Source: an uncultured Chitinophaga sp. (GTDB lineage Bacteria; Bacteroidota; Bacteroidia; Chitinophagales; Chitinophagaceae). From it: a DNA stretch of 64,000 nt. Below the pieces are notes generated by a model. That model made no database searches. It worked only from the letters and a program-made list of their open reading frames with translations, and was not told where the DNA came from. The DNA lies in NCBI RefSeq assembly GCF_902168175.1, contig NZ_CABHOU010000095.1, positions 124,001-188,000 on the forward strand. Direction: 5' to 3'. A program made the position numbers and the translations under genes. How positions within the stretch are numbered: position 1 is the stretch's first letter; the number at the start of each line of letters is the position of its first letter. Shown here in pieces: positions 9,494-17,295 of the stretch.

Positions 9494-9571
9494 GATAAAA
9501 TGGTTCAGTAACGGTGACGAATAACCAGGCCGCCATTGTTGCTGCGGCCGGCTGCGGTGTATACGATACGG

Positions 9572-10342
9572 TTACCCGTTGTTGATCACGTTTAATAGAT
9601 CGGCGTGAATGTGACCATTGGTGGCCAGCACTTTACGCTGAAAAGGATTATAAGGATTACCCCCGAAGTCGGTAACCGTTCCTCCTGCTTCCTTCACGAT
9701 CAGCGCTCCGGCGGCACTGTCCCAGGCGTTGAGGTTATGTTCCCAGAAACCATCGAACCTGCCTGCTGCTACCCAGCAAAGGTCGATGGCGGCAGAACCT
9801 AAGCGGCGTACGGGCAGGCCTTCCTTCACAAAGCGGGCGAACACCTGCATCGGGTCGTTAGGCATATCTTCCCAGTTATAAGGAAAACCGGTAACCAGGC
9901 AGGCCTTCGCCATATCGGTTTTCTTTGACACGGAAATTTTCTGGTCGTTTAACGTAGCGCCAAAACCTTTCTGGGCAAAGAAGAACTCGTTAATAATTGG
10001 ATTGTAAACAGCGCCAAGTATCATTTCCCCATCCTGCTCCACACCTATGGATACGCAGCAAAGAGGGATGTTATGAGCGAAATTCACCGTTCCATCTATC
10101 GGGTCGATGATCCATTTGATAGTGGAATCTGTTTTCAGGTCGCCCGCCTCTTCGCTCAGGATGTAATGATCGGGGTAGTCTTCCCGGATAGCTGCAATGA
10201 TGGCTTCTTCGGCTTTTTTATCGGCCTCTGTAACCAGGTCGTTGGTAGTACTTTTGCTGGAAATTTCGAACGTTCCGTTAAAATATTCCTTTAAAACTTT
10301 TGCACCGGCTTGTGTAGCTTTGAGTAACGTTGCTTTTAACAT
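9572..10342 (-). CDS. Inositol monophosphatase family protein
   Basis: The family hydrolyses inositol phosphate or related sugar/nucleotide phosphates (for example CysQ- or SuhB-like activity) with Mg2+. Signature residues are present: ILSEEAGD (metal-binding Glu), WIIDPIDGTVNF (the WxxDPxDGTxNF motif) and LNAWDSAAG near the C-terminus. The start at 10342 gives 256 residues and MLKATLLKATQ, matching family N-termini; an upstream in-frame start would add 20 atypical residues. A TACCTTTG -7-like element lies directly in front of this ATG, which also favours it. Exact substrate cannot be told. Confidence 0.9.
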   Translation of the reverse strand: MLKATLLKATQAGAKVLKEYFNGTFEISSKSTTNDLVTEADKKAEEAIIAAIREDYPDHYILSEEAGDLKTDSTIKWIIDPIDGTVNFAHNIPLCCVSIGVEQDGEMILGAVYNPIINEFFFAQKGFGATLNDQKISVSKKTDMAKACLVTGFPYNWEDMPNDPMQVFARFVKEGLPVRRLGSAAIDLCWVAAGRFDGFWEHNLNAWDSAAGALIVKEAGGTVTDFGGNPYNPFQRKVLATNGHIHADLLNVINNG

Positions 10343-10343
10343 G

Positions 10344-10354
10344 CAGCAAAGGTA
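10344..10354 (-). promoter_or_regulatory. -7 element just ahead of the inositol monophosphatase gene
   Basis: On the minus strand TACCTTTG (10347-10354) ends only four bases before the ATG at 10342. If used, transcription would start at or within a base or two of the start codon (leaderless mRNA). No clear -33 element is seen. Confidence 0.35.
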
Positions 10355-10401
10355 ATGGGATTTTGGAAAATCCTGCCCGGGTCGTTTATACGAAAAGGCC
10401 A

Positions 10402-10431
10402 TTGCCGGAGGGTATAAATGAACTATTTTTG
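10402..10431 (+). promoter_or_regulatory. Promoter of the GH3-family gene
   Basis: TTG at 10402-10404 and TATTTTTG at 10424-10431 are 19 bases apart, matching the Bacteroidota housekeeping promoter. It lies 27 bases ahead of the GH3 start codon at 10458. Confidence 0.6.
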
Positions 10432-10457
10432 CATTTCAAACATAAGAGGGAAAGTTA

Positions 10458-11996
10458 ATGGCCATTATTGGTAATCTGATATCACGTTCACTTCGCATAC
10501 GCAAGCAGTTCACATTCAAACTGGGTACCCCCCGCCAATACCAGATGCAGACACTGCACCGCCTGCTGGAGAAAGCTAAACATACACAGTTCGGGGAGCA
10601 CTACCGCTACCAGGATATCCTGAACAGCCCTAACTGGGTTGCGCAGTATCGTAACCGCATCCCGGTGCACAACTATAATAAGATGCACGCCGAATGGTGG
10701 CATAAGTGCCTCGAAGGGGAAGCAAATGTAAGCTGGCCGGAAAAAGTGAAGTACTTCGCATTGAGTTCCGGTACCTCCGAGTCGGCGAGTAAACATATAC
10801 CTGTTACCCGCGCGATGCTTAAAACGGTGAAAAAGGTAGGGGTAAAACAGCTATACTCGATGGCTAACTTCAACGTACCGCCTAAATCTTTCGAAAAAGG
10901 TATCCTCATGCTGGGCGGCACTACCTCCTTGTACGAGAAAGGCGATTACTACGAGGGCGATATGAGCGGCATCCAGGCAAAGAACATTCCTAAATGGTTC
11001 CGCCGTTTCTATAAACCAGGCGGTAATATCTCTAAAAAACCAAACTGGGAACAACGTATTAAGCTGATCGTGCGGAAAGCCCCGCAATGGGATGTAGGCA
11101 CGGTGTGTGGTGTTCCTGCCTGGGTACAGATCGTACTGGAAGAAATTATCAAGTATCACAACGTAAAGAACATACACGAAATATGGCCTAACCTGGCTAT
11201 CTATATCCATGGCGGCGTATCGTTCGAGCCATACCGCGATAGTTTCCAGAAGCTGCTGGGCAAACCCATCACCTTTATAGAAACTTACATGGCCTCCGAA
11301 GGTTCCTTCGGTTTCCAGGCCCGCCCTGGTGTAAAGGGAATCAAACTGGTGCTGAATGCCGGTATTTTCTACGAATTCGTTCCCTTCAACGAAGAAAACT
11401 TCGATGCCGACGGTGAGGTGAAACCGAACCCTAAGTCGTATATGGTGCATGAGGTGGTGGAAGACCAGGAGTACGCCGTAATGTTATCTACCTGCGCAGG
11501 CGCATGGCGTTATATTATTGGCGATGTGGTGAAATTCACTTCTGTGAAGGAACATGAGATCGTGATCGTAGGCCGTACCAAACAGTTCCTGAGCCTCTGC
11601 GGCGAGCATATGAGCGTGGATAATATGAACAAGGCTATCGATACGGTGCAGAAGAAGATGGGGATCACTATCCGTGAATTTACCGTGGCCGGCTTCAGTT
11701 ACGAAAACCTGTTCGCCCACCGCTGGTACATCGGCACTGATGCAACAGATGCGGACGCGGCACAGATCAGGGAAATTATCGATCAAACGCTCAGTGAAGT
11801 AAATGACGATTACGCGGTGGAAAGAACTGCCGCGCTTAAAGAAATATTTGTGGAGGTAATGCCCAACGACGTATTCATCGACTACATGCGCCATAAAGGC
11901 AAAGAAGGTGCGATGAATAAATTCCCCCGTGTACTGAAAGGCGATAAGCTGAAAGACTGGGAGAAATTCGTAGCAGGGGTGAAACATAAAATGTAA
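10458..11996 (+). CDS. GH3 auxin-responsive promoter family protein (acyl-adenylate/amide synthetase fold)
   Basis: The 512-residue protein is full length for the bacterial GH3 family. GH3 enzymes of plants use ATP to activate an acyl acid and join it to an amino acid; the activity of bacterial members is not known to me. Visible features are the ATP-binding block FALSSGTSESASKHIP (about residues 97-112), FIETYMASEGSFGFQ (about 273-287), YEFVPFNEEN, and the late GRTKQFLSLCGEHMS block. It has its own promoter and is followed 18 bases later by a LysE-type exporter gene, which may export a product or be merely co-transcribed. Confidence 0.9.
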   Translation: MAIIGNLISRSLRIRKQFTFKLGTPRQYQMQTLHRLLEKAKHTQFGEHYRYQDILNSPNWVAQYRNRIPVHNYNKMHAEWWHKCLEGEANVSWPEKVKYFALSSGTSESASKHIPVTRAMLKTVKKVGVKQLYSMANFNVPPKSFEKGILMLGGTTSLYEKGDYYEGDMSGIQAKNIPKWFRRFYKPGGNISKKPNWEQRIKLIVRKAPQWDVGTVCGVPAWVQIVLEEIIKYHNVKNIHEIWPNLAIYIHGGVSFEPYRDSFQKLLGKPITFIETYMASEGSFGFQARPGVKGIKLVLNAGIFYEFVPFNEENFDADGEVKPNPKSYMVHEVVEDQEYAVMLSTCAGAWRYIIGDVVKFTSVKEHEIVIVGRTKQFLSLCGEHMSVDNMNKAIDTVQKKMGITIREFTVAGFSYENLFAHRWYIGTDATDADAAQIREIIDQTLSEVNDDYAVERTAALKEIFVEVMPNDVFIDYMRHKGKEGAMNKFPRVLKGDKLKDWEKFVAGVKHKM

Positions 11997-12014
11997 AAGC
12001 GGCAGATTCTTCGC

Positions 12015-12653
12015 ATGTATTCAGCCATAATAAAAGGATTGGCGCTTGGCGTTGTATTATCCGTATCCGTAGGACCGGTAATATTCGCCATTATCAAATA
12101 CAGCCTAAACAATGGGTTTAAGGCTGGTATTAGCTTTGCGCTGGGCGTAAGTATGAGCGATATACTGTTCGTACTGGCCGGCAACATAGCCAGTTCTTTT
12201 ATTTCAGGGATGGAACAGTATAACCGCAGCATCGGTTTCGGTGGCGGCGTCCTGCTTATTGGTATGGGACTTTACGGGCTGCTCTTCAAAAAGGTAAAAA
12301 TCGTTACCGGCGACGAGCGCCCCGAAATGTTCCGTACCAGCGATTACGCTAAAATCTGGACCGCCGGCTTCCTGATGAATACCCTTAATCCCGGTGTTAT
12401 CCTCTTCTGGCTCCCCGTAACCATCGCCAATATCGGCGAAACCTTCAGTCACCGCTTAGTCCTTTACGGCACCGCCCTCGGCATGGTGTTATCCTTCGAT
12501 ATCCTCAAAGTATTTATTGCCGATAAAATCAGGCACAAACTCACCCTCACCACCGTAGGATGGCTTAATCGTATTGCCGCCGTTTGTATGATTATTTTCG
12601 GACTGGTACTGTTCTTAAGGTCGGCGTTTAACATGGAGTTTGGAAGCCACTGA
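12015..12653 (+). CDS. LysE family transporter
   Basis: A 212-residue inner-membrane protein with five to six hydrophobic segments. The N-terminal KGLALGVVLSVSVGPVIFAI is the LysE/RhtB signature, and FLMNTLNPGVILFWL is the second conserved block with its NP pair. Family members export amino acids. It follows the GH3 gene by 18 bases, so they probably share a transcript. Its end lies only 3 bases from the end of the convergent small gene on the minus strand. Confidence 0.9.
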   Translation: MYSAIIKGLALGVVLSVSVGPVIFAIIKYSLNNGFKAGISFALGVSMSDILFVLAGNIASSFISGMEQYNRSIGFGGGVLLIGMGLYGLLFKKVKIVTGDERPEMFRTSDYAKIWTAGFLMNTLNPGVILFWLPVTIANIGETFSHRLVLYGTALGMVLSFDILKVFIADKIRHKLTLTTVGWLNRIAAVCMIIFGLVLFLRSAFNMEFGSH

Positions 12654-12656
12654 TCC

Positions 12657-12962
12657 CTATTCTTCGTTTTTCAGTTCCTCGTAATACTCTTTCAGCATCG
12701 CCCCGTACAGGTTCTTGCCGTACGGCACCTTCAGGCGTACTCTTGCCGCTTCCCGCTGCGCAAGATCTGCATAACGCTCTTTTACCACCTGATTCGCGAT
12801 CTTAAACGTGTACTCATTATCCAACTGCTTATCAGTACCTTTCTTTTCCCGCGCCCCGATCTTTTTACAGATCACCGCTTTGCCATTATAATTCTTGACT
12901 GTCAACTGGTTAGCGATCGTTCCTGATAACGCTAACAACATAACATTGGTAGAAATTGCCAT
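12657..12962 (-). CDS. Small orphan protein of a Bacteroidota-specific family, function unknown
   Basis: The 101-residue product is hydrophilic, rich in Lys and Glu, with no signal peptide. The N-terminal half contains LSGTIANQLTVKNYNGKAVI, a pattern I associate with short uncharacterised Bacteroidota proteins of the form NxxxxGxxGxxxxxK; the C-terminal half is helical (YADLAQREAARVRLKVPYGK). The gene is convergent with lysE and its 5' flank carries a striking repeat array and inverted repeat (12991-13153). A second orphan gene near 60.4 kb has a flank with shared motifs. Coding is supported by length and composition; function is not known. Confidence 0.6.
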   Translation of the reverse strand: MAISTNVMLLALSGTIANQLTVKNYNGKAVICKKIGAREKKGTDKQLDNEYTFKIANQVVKERYADLAQREAARVRLKVPYGKNLYGAMLKEYYEELKNEE

Positions 12963-13343
12963 AATCGAACATTCTTTAAGTAAACATGCCGGATCCTTGC
13001 AGGATCCTTTATGCGTATAACGTATATCTAAGGTTCATTGTTCGTTGATACTAGGTTTATTCTAGGTTATTAAGCCTAGGATGAACCTAGAATGAACCTA
13101 GGATGAGCCTAGGATGAACCTAGGATGAGGCAAGGATCCTGCAACTATCCTGCTTGGAGGGGCTTGTCCTGCTATAGGTTTACACCTGTTGTTAGGAAAT
13201 ACTGAATTTGGTTTACAAAGATCTTGATTGTCCTGAAGCCGGTTTACAGGTTTCAGGAATAGTCCTGTTTGAGGTTGACACCTCTTTTTGGAGGTGCTTT
13301 CCAGTGTTTTTTGAGTATTGGTCTTGTCCTGCTATAGGTTTAC
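12963..13343. repeat. Repeat-rich gene-free stretch: 11-bp-period array in a large inverted repeat, plus direct repeats
   Basis: No gene is seen. Five consecutive 11-bp units CCTAGGATGAR run from 13075 to 13129 and continue in phase as degenerate units to about 13151. An inverted copy (CTAGGTTTATTCTAGG, 13051-13066) matches 13086-13101 at 15 of 16 bases. The whole is framed by outer arms 12991-13010 and 13131-13150 (17 of 20 paired). Further right, CTTGTCCTGCTATAGGTTTAC at 13163-13183 recurs exactly at 13323-13343, and GGTTTACA-like words occur four more times between 13175 and 13345. A small hairpin CACCTC/GAGGTG lies at about 13279-13296. Confidence 0.8.
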
Positions 13344-13608
13344 TACGGATACATTTGACATCGTTACAAGGAAATCCCGTTTTTGGGAGCAGCCTGCTAC
13401 AAAACAGGTAAACCACCGTCAGAAGATGATGTTGAATAAACTGCTGGACGGTTTTCATGGTAAGCTTACCTCCTCAAAGTGGGCGGTGATCACTAAAACA
13501 TCACAGGATACGGCTGTACGGGATATCCACGATTTGATAGAGCGCGGTTTGCTTGTGAAAGAAGAGGGAGGTGGAAGAAGTACAAGCTATAGATTGGTCG
13601 TGGAGTAG
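13344..13608 (+). pseudogene. C-terminal remnant of a Fic family protein
   Basis: About 87 codons in one frame end at a TAG. The translation contains NHRQKMMLNKLLDGFHGKLT, SQDTAVRDIHDLIERG and EEGGGRSTSY, which matches the C-terminal winged-helix part of Fic (AMP transferase) family proteins. The Fic catalytic domain (HPFxxGNGR) is absent upstream; homology begins directly after the second copy of the 21-bp direct repeat at 13323-13343. This is best read as a gene broken by a deletion or insertion. An open frame from 13318 (TTG) exists, but its first residues come from the repeat. Confidence 0.6.
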
Positions 13609-13624
13609 CCATCTGAAGCATTAA

Positions 13625-13735
13625 GTATGCCCCGGCGGTGTATATACCGCGCAGGCTGCATTGCCCAATGTTGTTCCCCCGCTGAAGTGTGCGACGCAAC
13701 GGCGGCCCGATAGTACCACCACGGCCGGGTACCAA
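13625..13735. repeat. Dispersed intergenic repeat, copy A
   Basis: The minus strand carries GCCGCCGTTGCGTC followed by CACTTCAGCGG, which aligns with the intergenic stretch at about 40540-40612 over about 50 bases with about three quarters identity. A near-perfect palindrome GCGGTGTATATACCGC lies at 13635-13650. It sits between the Fic remnant and the terminator of the oxidoreductase gene. Confidence 0.6.
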
Positions 13736-13761
13736 AAAAAAGACCGGCTAAGTAGCCGGTC
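13734..13761 (-). terminator. Intrinsic terminator of the oxidoreductase beta-subunit gene
   Basis: An 8-bp perfect stem (13742-13749 with 13754-13761, loop AAGT) is followed on the minus strand by eight T residues, seven bases past the stop codon. Confidence 0.85.
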
Positions 13762-13768
13762 TCTATAG

Positions 13769-14806
<1,038 letters not shown>

Positions 14807-14834
14807 TTTATCGTGTTTATATATAGATTTGATA

Positions 14835-14842
14835 CAAAGTTA
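14835..14842 (-). promoter_or_regulatory. Possible -7 element of the oxidoreductase gene
   Basis: The minus strand reads TAACTTTG (TAnnTTTG) about 29 bases ahead of the start codon. The -33 element is weak. Confidence 0.4.
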
Positions 14843-14980
14843 CGAATTCCCCCATCAACGCCTACGGCAGCCGGTGGATAACGGAACGCGCAACAAAAAC
14901 CTGACATACAGGCAACAATTGAGATGGTCGTAACAAAATAAGAGGACAAATATAGTGATGCTGCTTATTATCGCAATACT

Positions 14981-15328
14981 TTAATTGGTGCCCTGTAATT
15001 CTTCCCAATACTCTGCCGCCCGCCTGGTGTGCGGAATAACGATCGTGCCGCCCACAATATTCGCCACGGCAAATATCTCGTACATCTCATCGGTCGTTAC
15101 CCCTTCTTCGTGTGCTTTACCCAGGTGATACTTGATGCAATCGTCGCAACGTAATACCATCGAAGCCACTAAACCCAGCATTTCCTTCGTTTTTGTACTC
15201 AACGCGCCCTCTGCATAAGTATTCGTATCCAGGTTAAACAGGCGGTTGATCACTTTATTCTGCTTGCCGAGGATCACCTCGTTCATTTTCTCCCTATAGT
15301 CGTTAAACTCCTTTACCAACTCACTCAT
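14981..15328 (-). CDS. Carboxymuconolactone decarboxylase (AhpD-like) family protein
   Basis: The 115-residue protein has the CxxC redox motif in RCDDCIKYHLGKAHEEG (CxxCxxxH as in AhpD) and the conserved VANIVGGTIVIPHTRRA helix. AhpD relatives reduce peroxiredoxins or act on lactones; single-domain members like this one are mostly of unproven substrate. The CxxCxxxH triad favours a thiol-redox, antioxidant role. It has a short intergenic gap to the amidase gene upstream (15329-15422). Confidence 0.88.
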   Translation of the reverse strand: MSELVKEFNDYREKMNEVILGKQNKVINRLFNLDTNTYAEGALSTKTKEMLGLVASMVLRCDDCIKYHLGKAHEEGVTTDEMYEIFAVANIVGGTIVIPHTRRAAEYWEELQGTN

Positions 15329-15422
15329 AAAAGATGATATTTCTCGCTTAAATTAAACAAAAACCGGTGTTTCGCCGGTAATGAGCAAATATACTATTAA
15401 TCTACCAGTTTGGTAGGATAAA

Positions 15423-17153
15423 TTACTTCACCGCCGCGGCCATAAAGTCCTTCAATCCCAGTACTATCCTGGCGGCCATCTGTTTCCTGAAGTCGGGGTC
15501 CAGCACCAGCATTTCGTCGGAAGGGTTACTCAGGAACAATGTTTCTACCAGTACGTTCGGGTATTCGGTAGGCACATTCAGCGCAAAGTTGAAGTTGCCC
15601 ACGTTGCCGTATTCCTTTAAACCCAGCTCCAGCATCCGTTTATAGATGGCAGTGCTTAAGGGGCGGAACCCGATGTGTTTATAGAAGGTGCTGGTGCCCT
15701 GTACATCCAGCGGATTGCCTGCAGAATTCAGGTGAATGCTTACCAGCAGGTCGGGATCGCGTTCGCGGTTGTTGAGTATGCGGTAAGTATTGTCTACGTA
15801 GGAATCGGTCATACGGGTCATGATCACCTTCACGCCTTCATCTACGAGCTGGTTCTGTAATTCCCTGGCAATCAGTAAGGTTAGTTCTTTTTCGTACACA
15901 CCGGTAGGGCCCATGGCACCCGGGTTACTGCCGCCGTGGCCGGCGTCCACTGTAATCGTTAGTCCGCGCAGGCTGGGCGTTGGAGGCTGGCGTTTTACGC
16001 GTACTACCAGGTTGGTACCGTTATAATAGATTTTGTATCCCCAGTGCTGCTGATGCACAAGGTCTATCGTTACCCTGAATATATCGTCCGACACCTGCTC
16101 GTAATAAGCGTTTTTGATCTCCTTTACATTTTGCAACTGTGTGATCCAGTTGGTGTTGGCCGTGGCGCCGAAAATATCGAGTACAATGCGGCCCGGATTG
16201 ATTTGCTGTATACTGCGGTAAGGCAGTTTGGCAGCCAGGCCGATGCTCACATAGTCATATTTATCATCCCCCCAAACCCTCCAGGAGCTGGTAAGCGAAG
16301 AGGGCGGAAAGGTGCCTGCAGGCATAATAGCAGTTTGACCGGCGGGGATGTAAGCAGTCAGGTTCTTGGCCAGCTGTACCCGGTACTCGTTCCCGATTTT
16401 GCCGGATACATTCAGCAATACCGCCGTGTCCAATACCTGCATACGCGCGCCGCCCAGGCGATCGTCGCCAAGTCCGAACTCCAGGTACGGCATATCGCCT
16501 GTCGTTTTTATCACCAGCGGGCCGGAGGGTGCCATAGAGAAAATGGCATTCGTTACCCGGTTGGTTTCCTGGGCATCTTTCTTCAGTGTTACCCGTAAAC
16601 CGGTGCCCGTAATCAGCGGGTCGTTGGGTTTTACGGTGTACGTGCCCTGGTAAATACCCGGTATGGGTGCCTGCGGCATTTCGTACAACAGGGTTTCGCC
16701 TACCCGGGCAACACCGCCGGGCATGGCTTTTACCCGGAAGCGGATGATGTCGCCAGGTTGTACCATCAGGTTGCCCTCCGGAAAGGTTTCAACGGAGGCA
16801 ATGCTGAAGGTGGTTACCGGCTGCGGTTTTTCGGGCAGGGAATAAGTGAAACTGATATTTCTTTCTGCAGTTTTTCCGTCGGTGTTGATCGTTTTTAAGC
16901 GATAGGTGTTAGTGCCTTCGCGAAGATTTACCGGTAGGGCAAAGGCGCCGGTAGGGTACACCACTGCGGTACTGTCGTTAATGGTAAGCGTACATCCTTT
17001 GCAGGTGCTGCCTACCAGGAACTGGCGTGGAGCCGTAACAGCGTTATTGTCTTTGGACGGTTGGTTTAATCGTATAAATGTCCTGGTTTCCTGGGCGTTA
17101 ACCTGGTTGGTAATAAGAGCCAGTAACAGCAGGCATCCTGTCGTTTTCATCAT
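15423..17153 (-). CDS. N-acetylmuramoyl-L-alanine amidase (Amidase_3), exported
   Basis: The enzyme cleaves the amide bond between muramic acid and the peptide stem of peptidoglycan in the periplasm. The 576-residue protein starts with a signal peptide (LLLLALITNQVNAQ), has about 370 residues of beta-rich N-terminal domains (the last part, about 290-390, resembles an AMIN-like module) and ends with a zinc amidase domain: VDAGHGGSNPGAMG (zinc His), EKELTLLIAREL (zinc Glu), LVSIHLNSAG (zinc His) and VLVETLFLSNPSDE (catalytic Glu). All key residues are present. It is monocistronic by spacing. Confidence 0.92.
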   Translation of the reverse strand: MMKTTGCLLLLALITNQVNAQETRTFIRLNQPSKDNNAVTAPRQFLVGSTCKGCTLTINDSTAVVYPTGAFALPVNLREGTNTYRLKTINTDGKTAERNISFTYSLPEKPQPVTTFSIASVETFPEGNLMVQPGDIIRFRVKAMPGGVARVGETLLYEMPQAPIPGIYQGTYTVKPNDPLITGTGLRVTLKKDAQETNRVTNAIFSMAPSGPLVIKTTGDMPYLEFGLGDDRLGGARMQVLDTAVLLNVSGKIGNEYRVQLAKNLTAYIPAGQTAIMPAGTFPPSSLTSSWRVWGDDKYDYVSIGLAAKLPYRSIQQINPGRIVLDIFGATANTNWITQLQNVKEIKNAYYEQVSDDIFRVTIDLVHQQHWGYKIYYNGTNLVVRVKRQPPTPSLRGLTITVDAGHGGSNPGAMGPTGVYEKELTLLIARELQNQLVDEGVKVIMTRMTDSYVDNTYRILNNRERDPDLLVSIHLNSAGNPLDVQGTSTFYKHIGFRPLSTAIYKRMLELGLKEYGNVGNFNFALNVPTEYPNVLVETLFLSNPSDEMLVLDPDFRKQMAARIVLGLKDFMAAAVK

Positions 17154-17239
17154 GAGTCTGTAATTCTGATGGTCTAAAAATAACCGTGAGCTGCGTGTTT
17201 TCCAATGGTTAATACTTGGGTGGCAACAAGTTATGAAAA

Positions 17240-17278
17240 TAGCGAAGCGTTGCGTCTATAACACGCAACGCTTCTTTC
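17240..17278 (-). terminator. Strong terminator after the acyl-CoA dehydrogenase gene
   Basis: A perfect 12-bp inverted repeat (17244-17255 with 17263-17274, loop CTATAAC) with T-rich sequence on both sides. It lies 22 bases beyond the dehydrogenase stop on the minus strand. Confidence 0.8.
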
Positions 17279-17295
17279 ATATTGTTGTTGACCAG

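Noticed and set aside
9494..9571. TPP riboswitch before thiL
   Set aside because: The gap is only 78 bases and lacks CUGAGA/ACCUGA-type core sequences in the right orientation.
12991..13153. CRISPR array
   Set aside because: Repeat unit is only 11 bp with no spacers, and no cas gene is in the window.
13163..13343. Insertion sequence bounded by the 21-bp repeats
   Set aside because: The enclosed 139 bases hold no transposase; terminal inverted repeats are absent. Retained only as a direct repeat.
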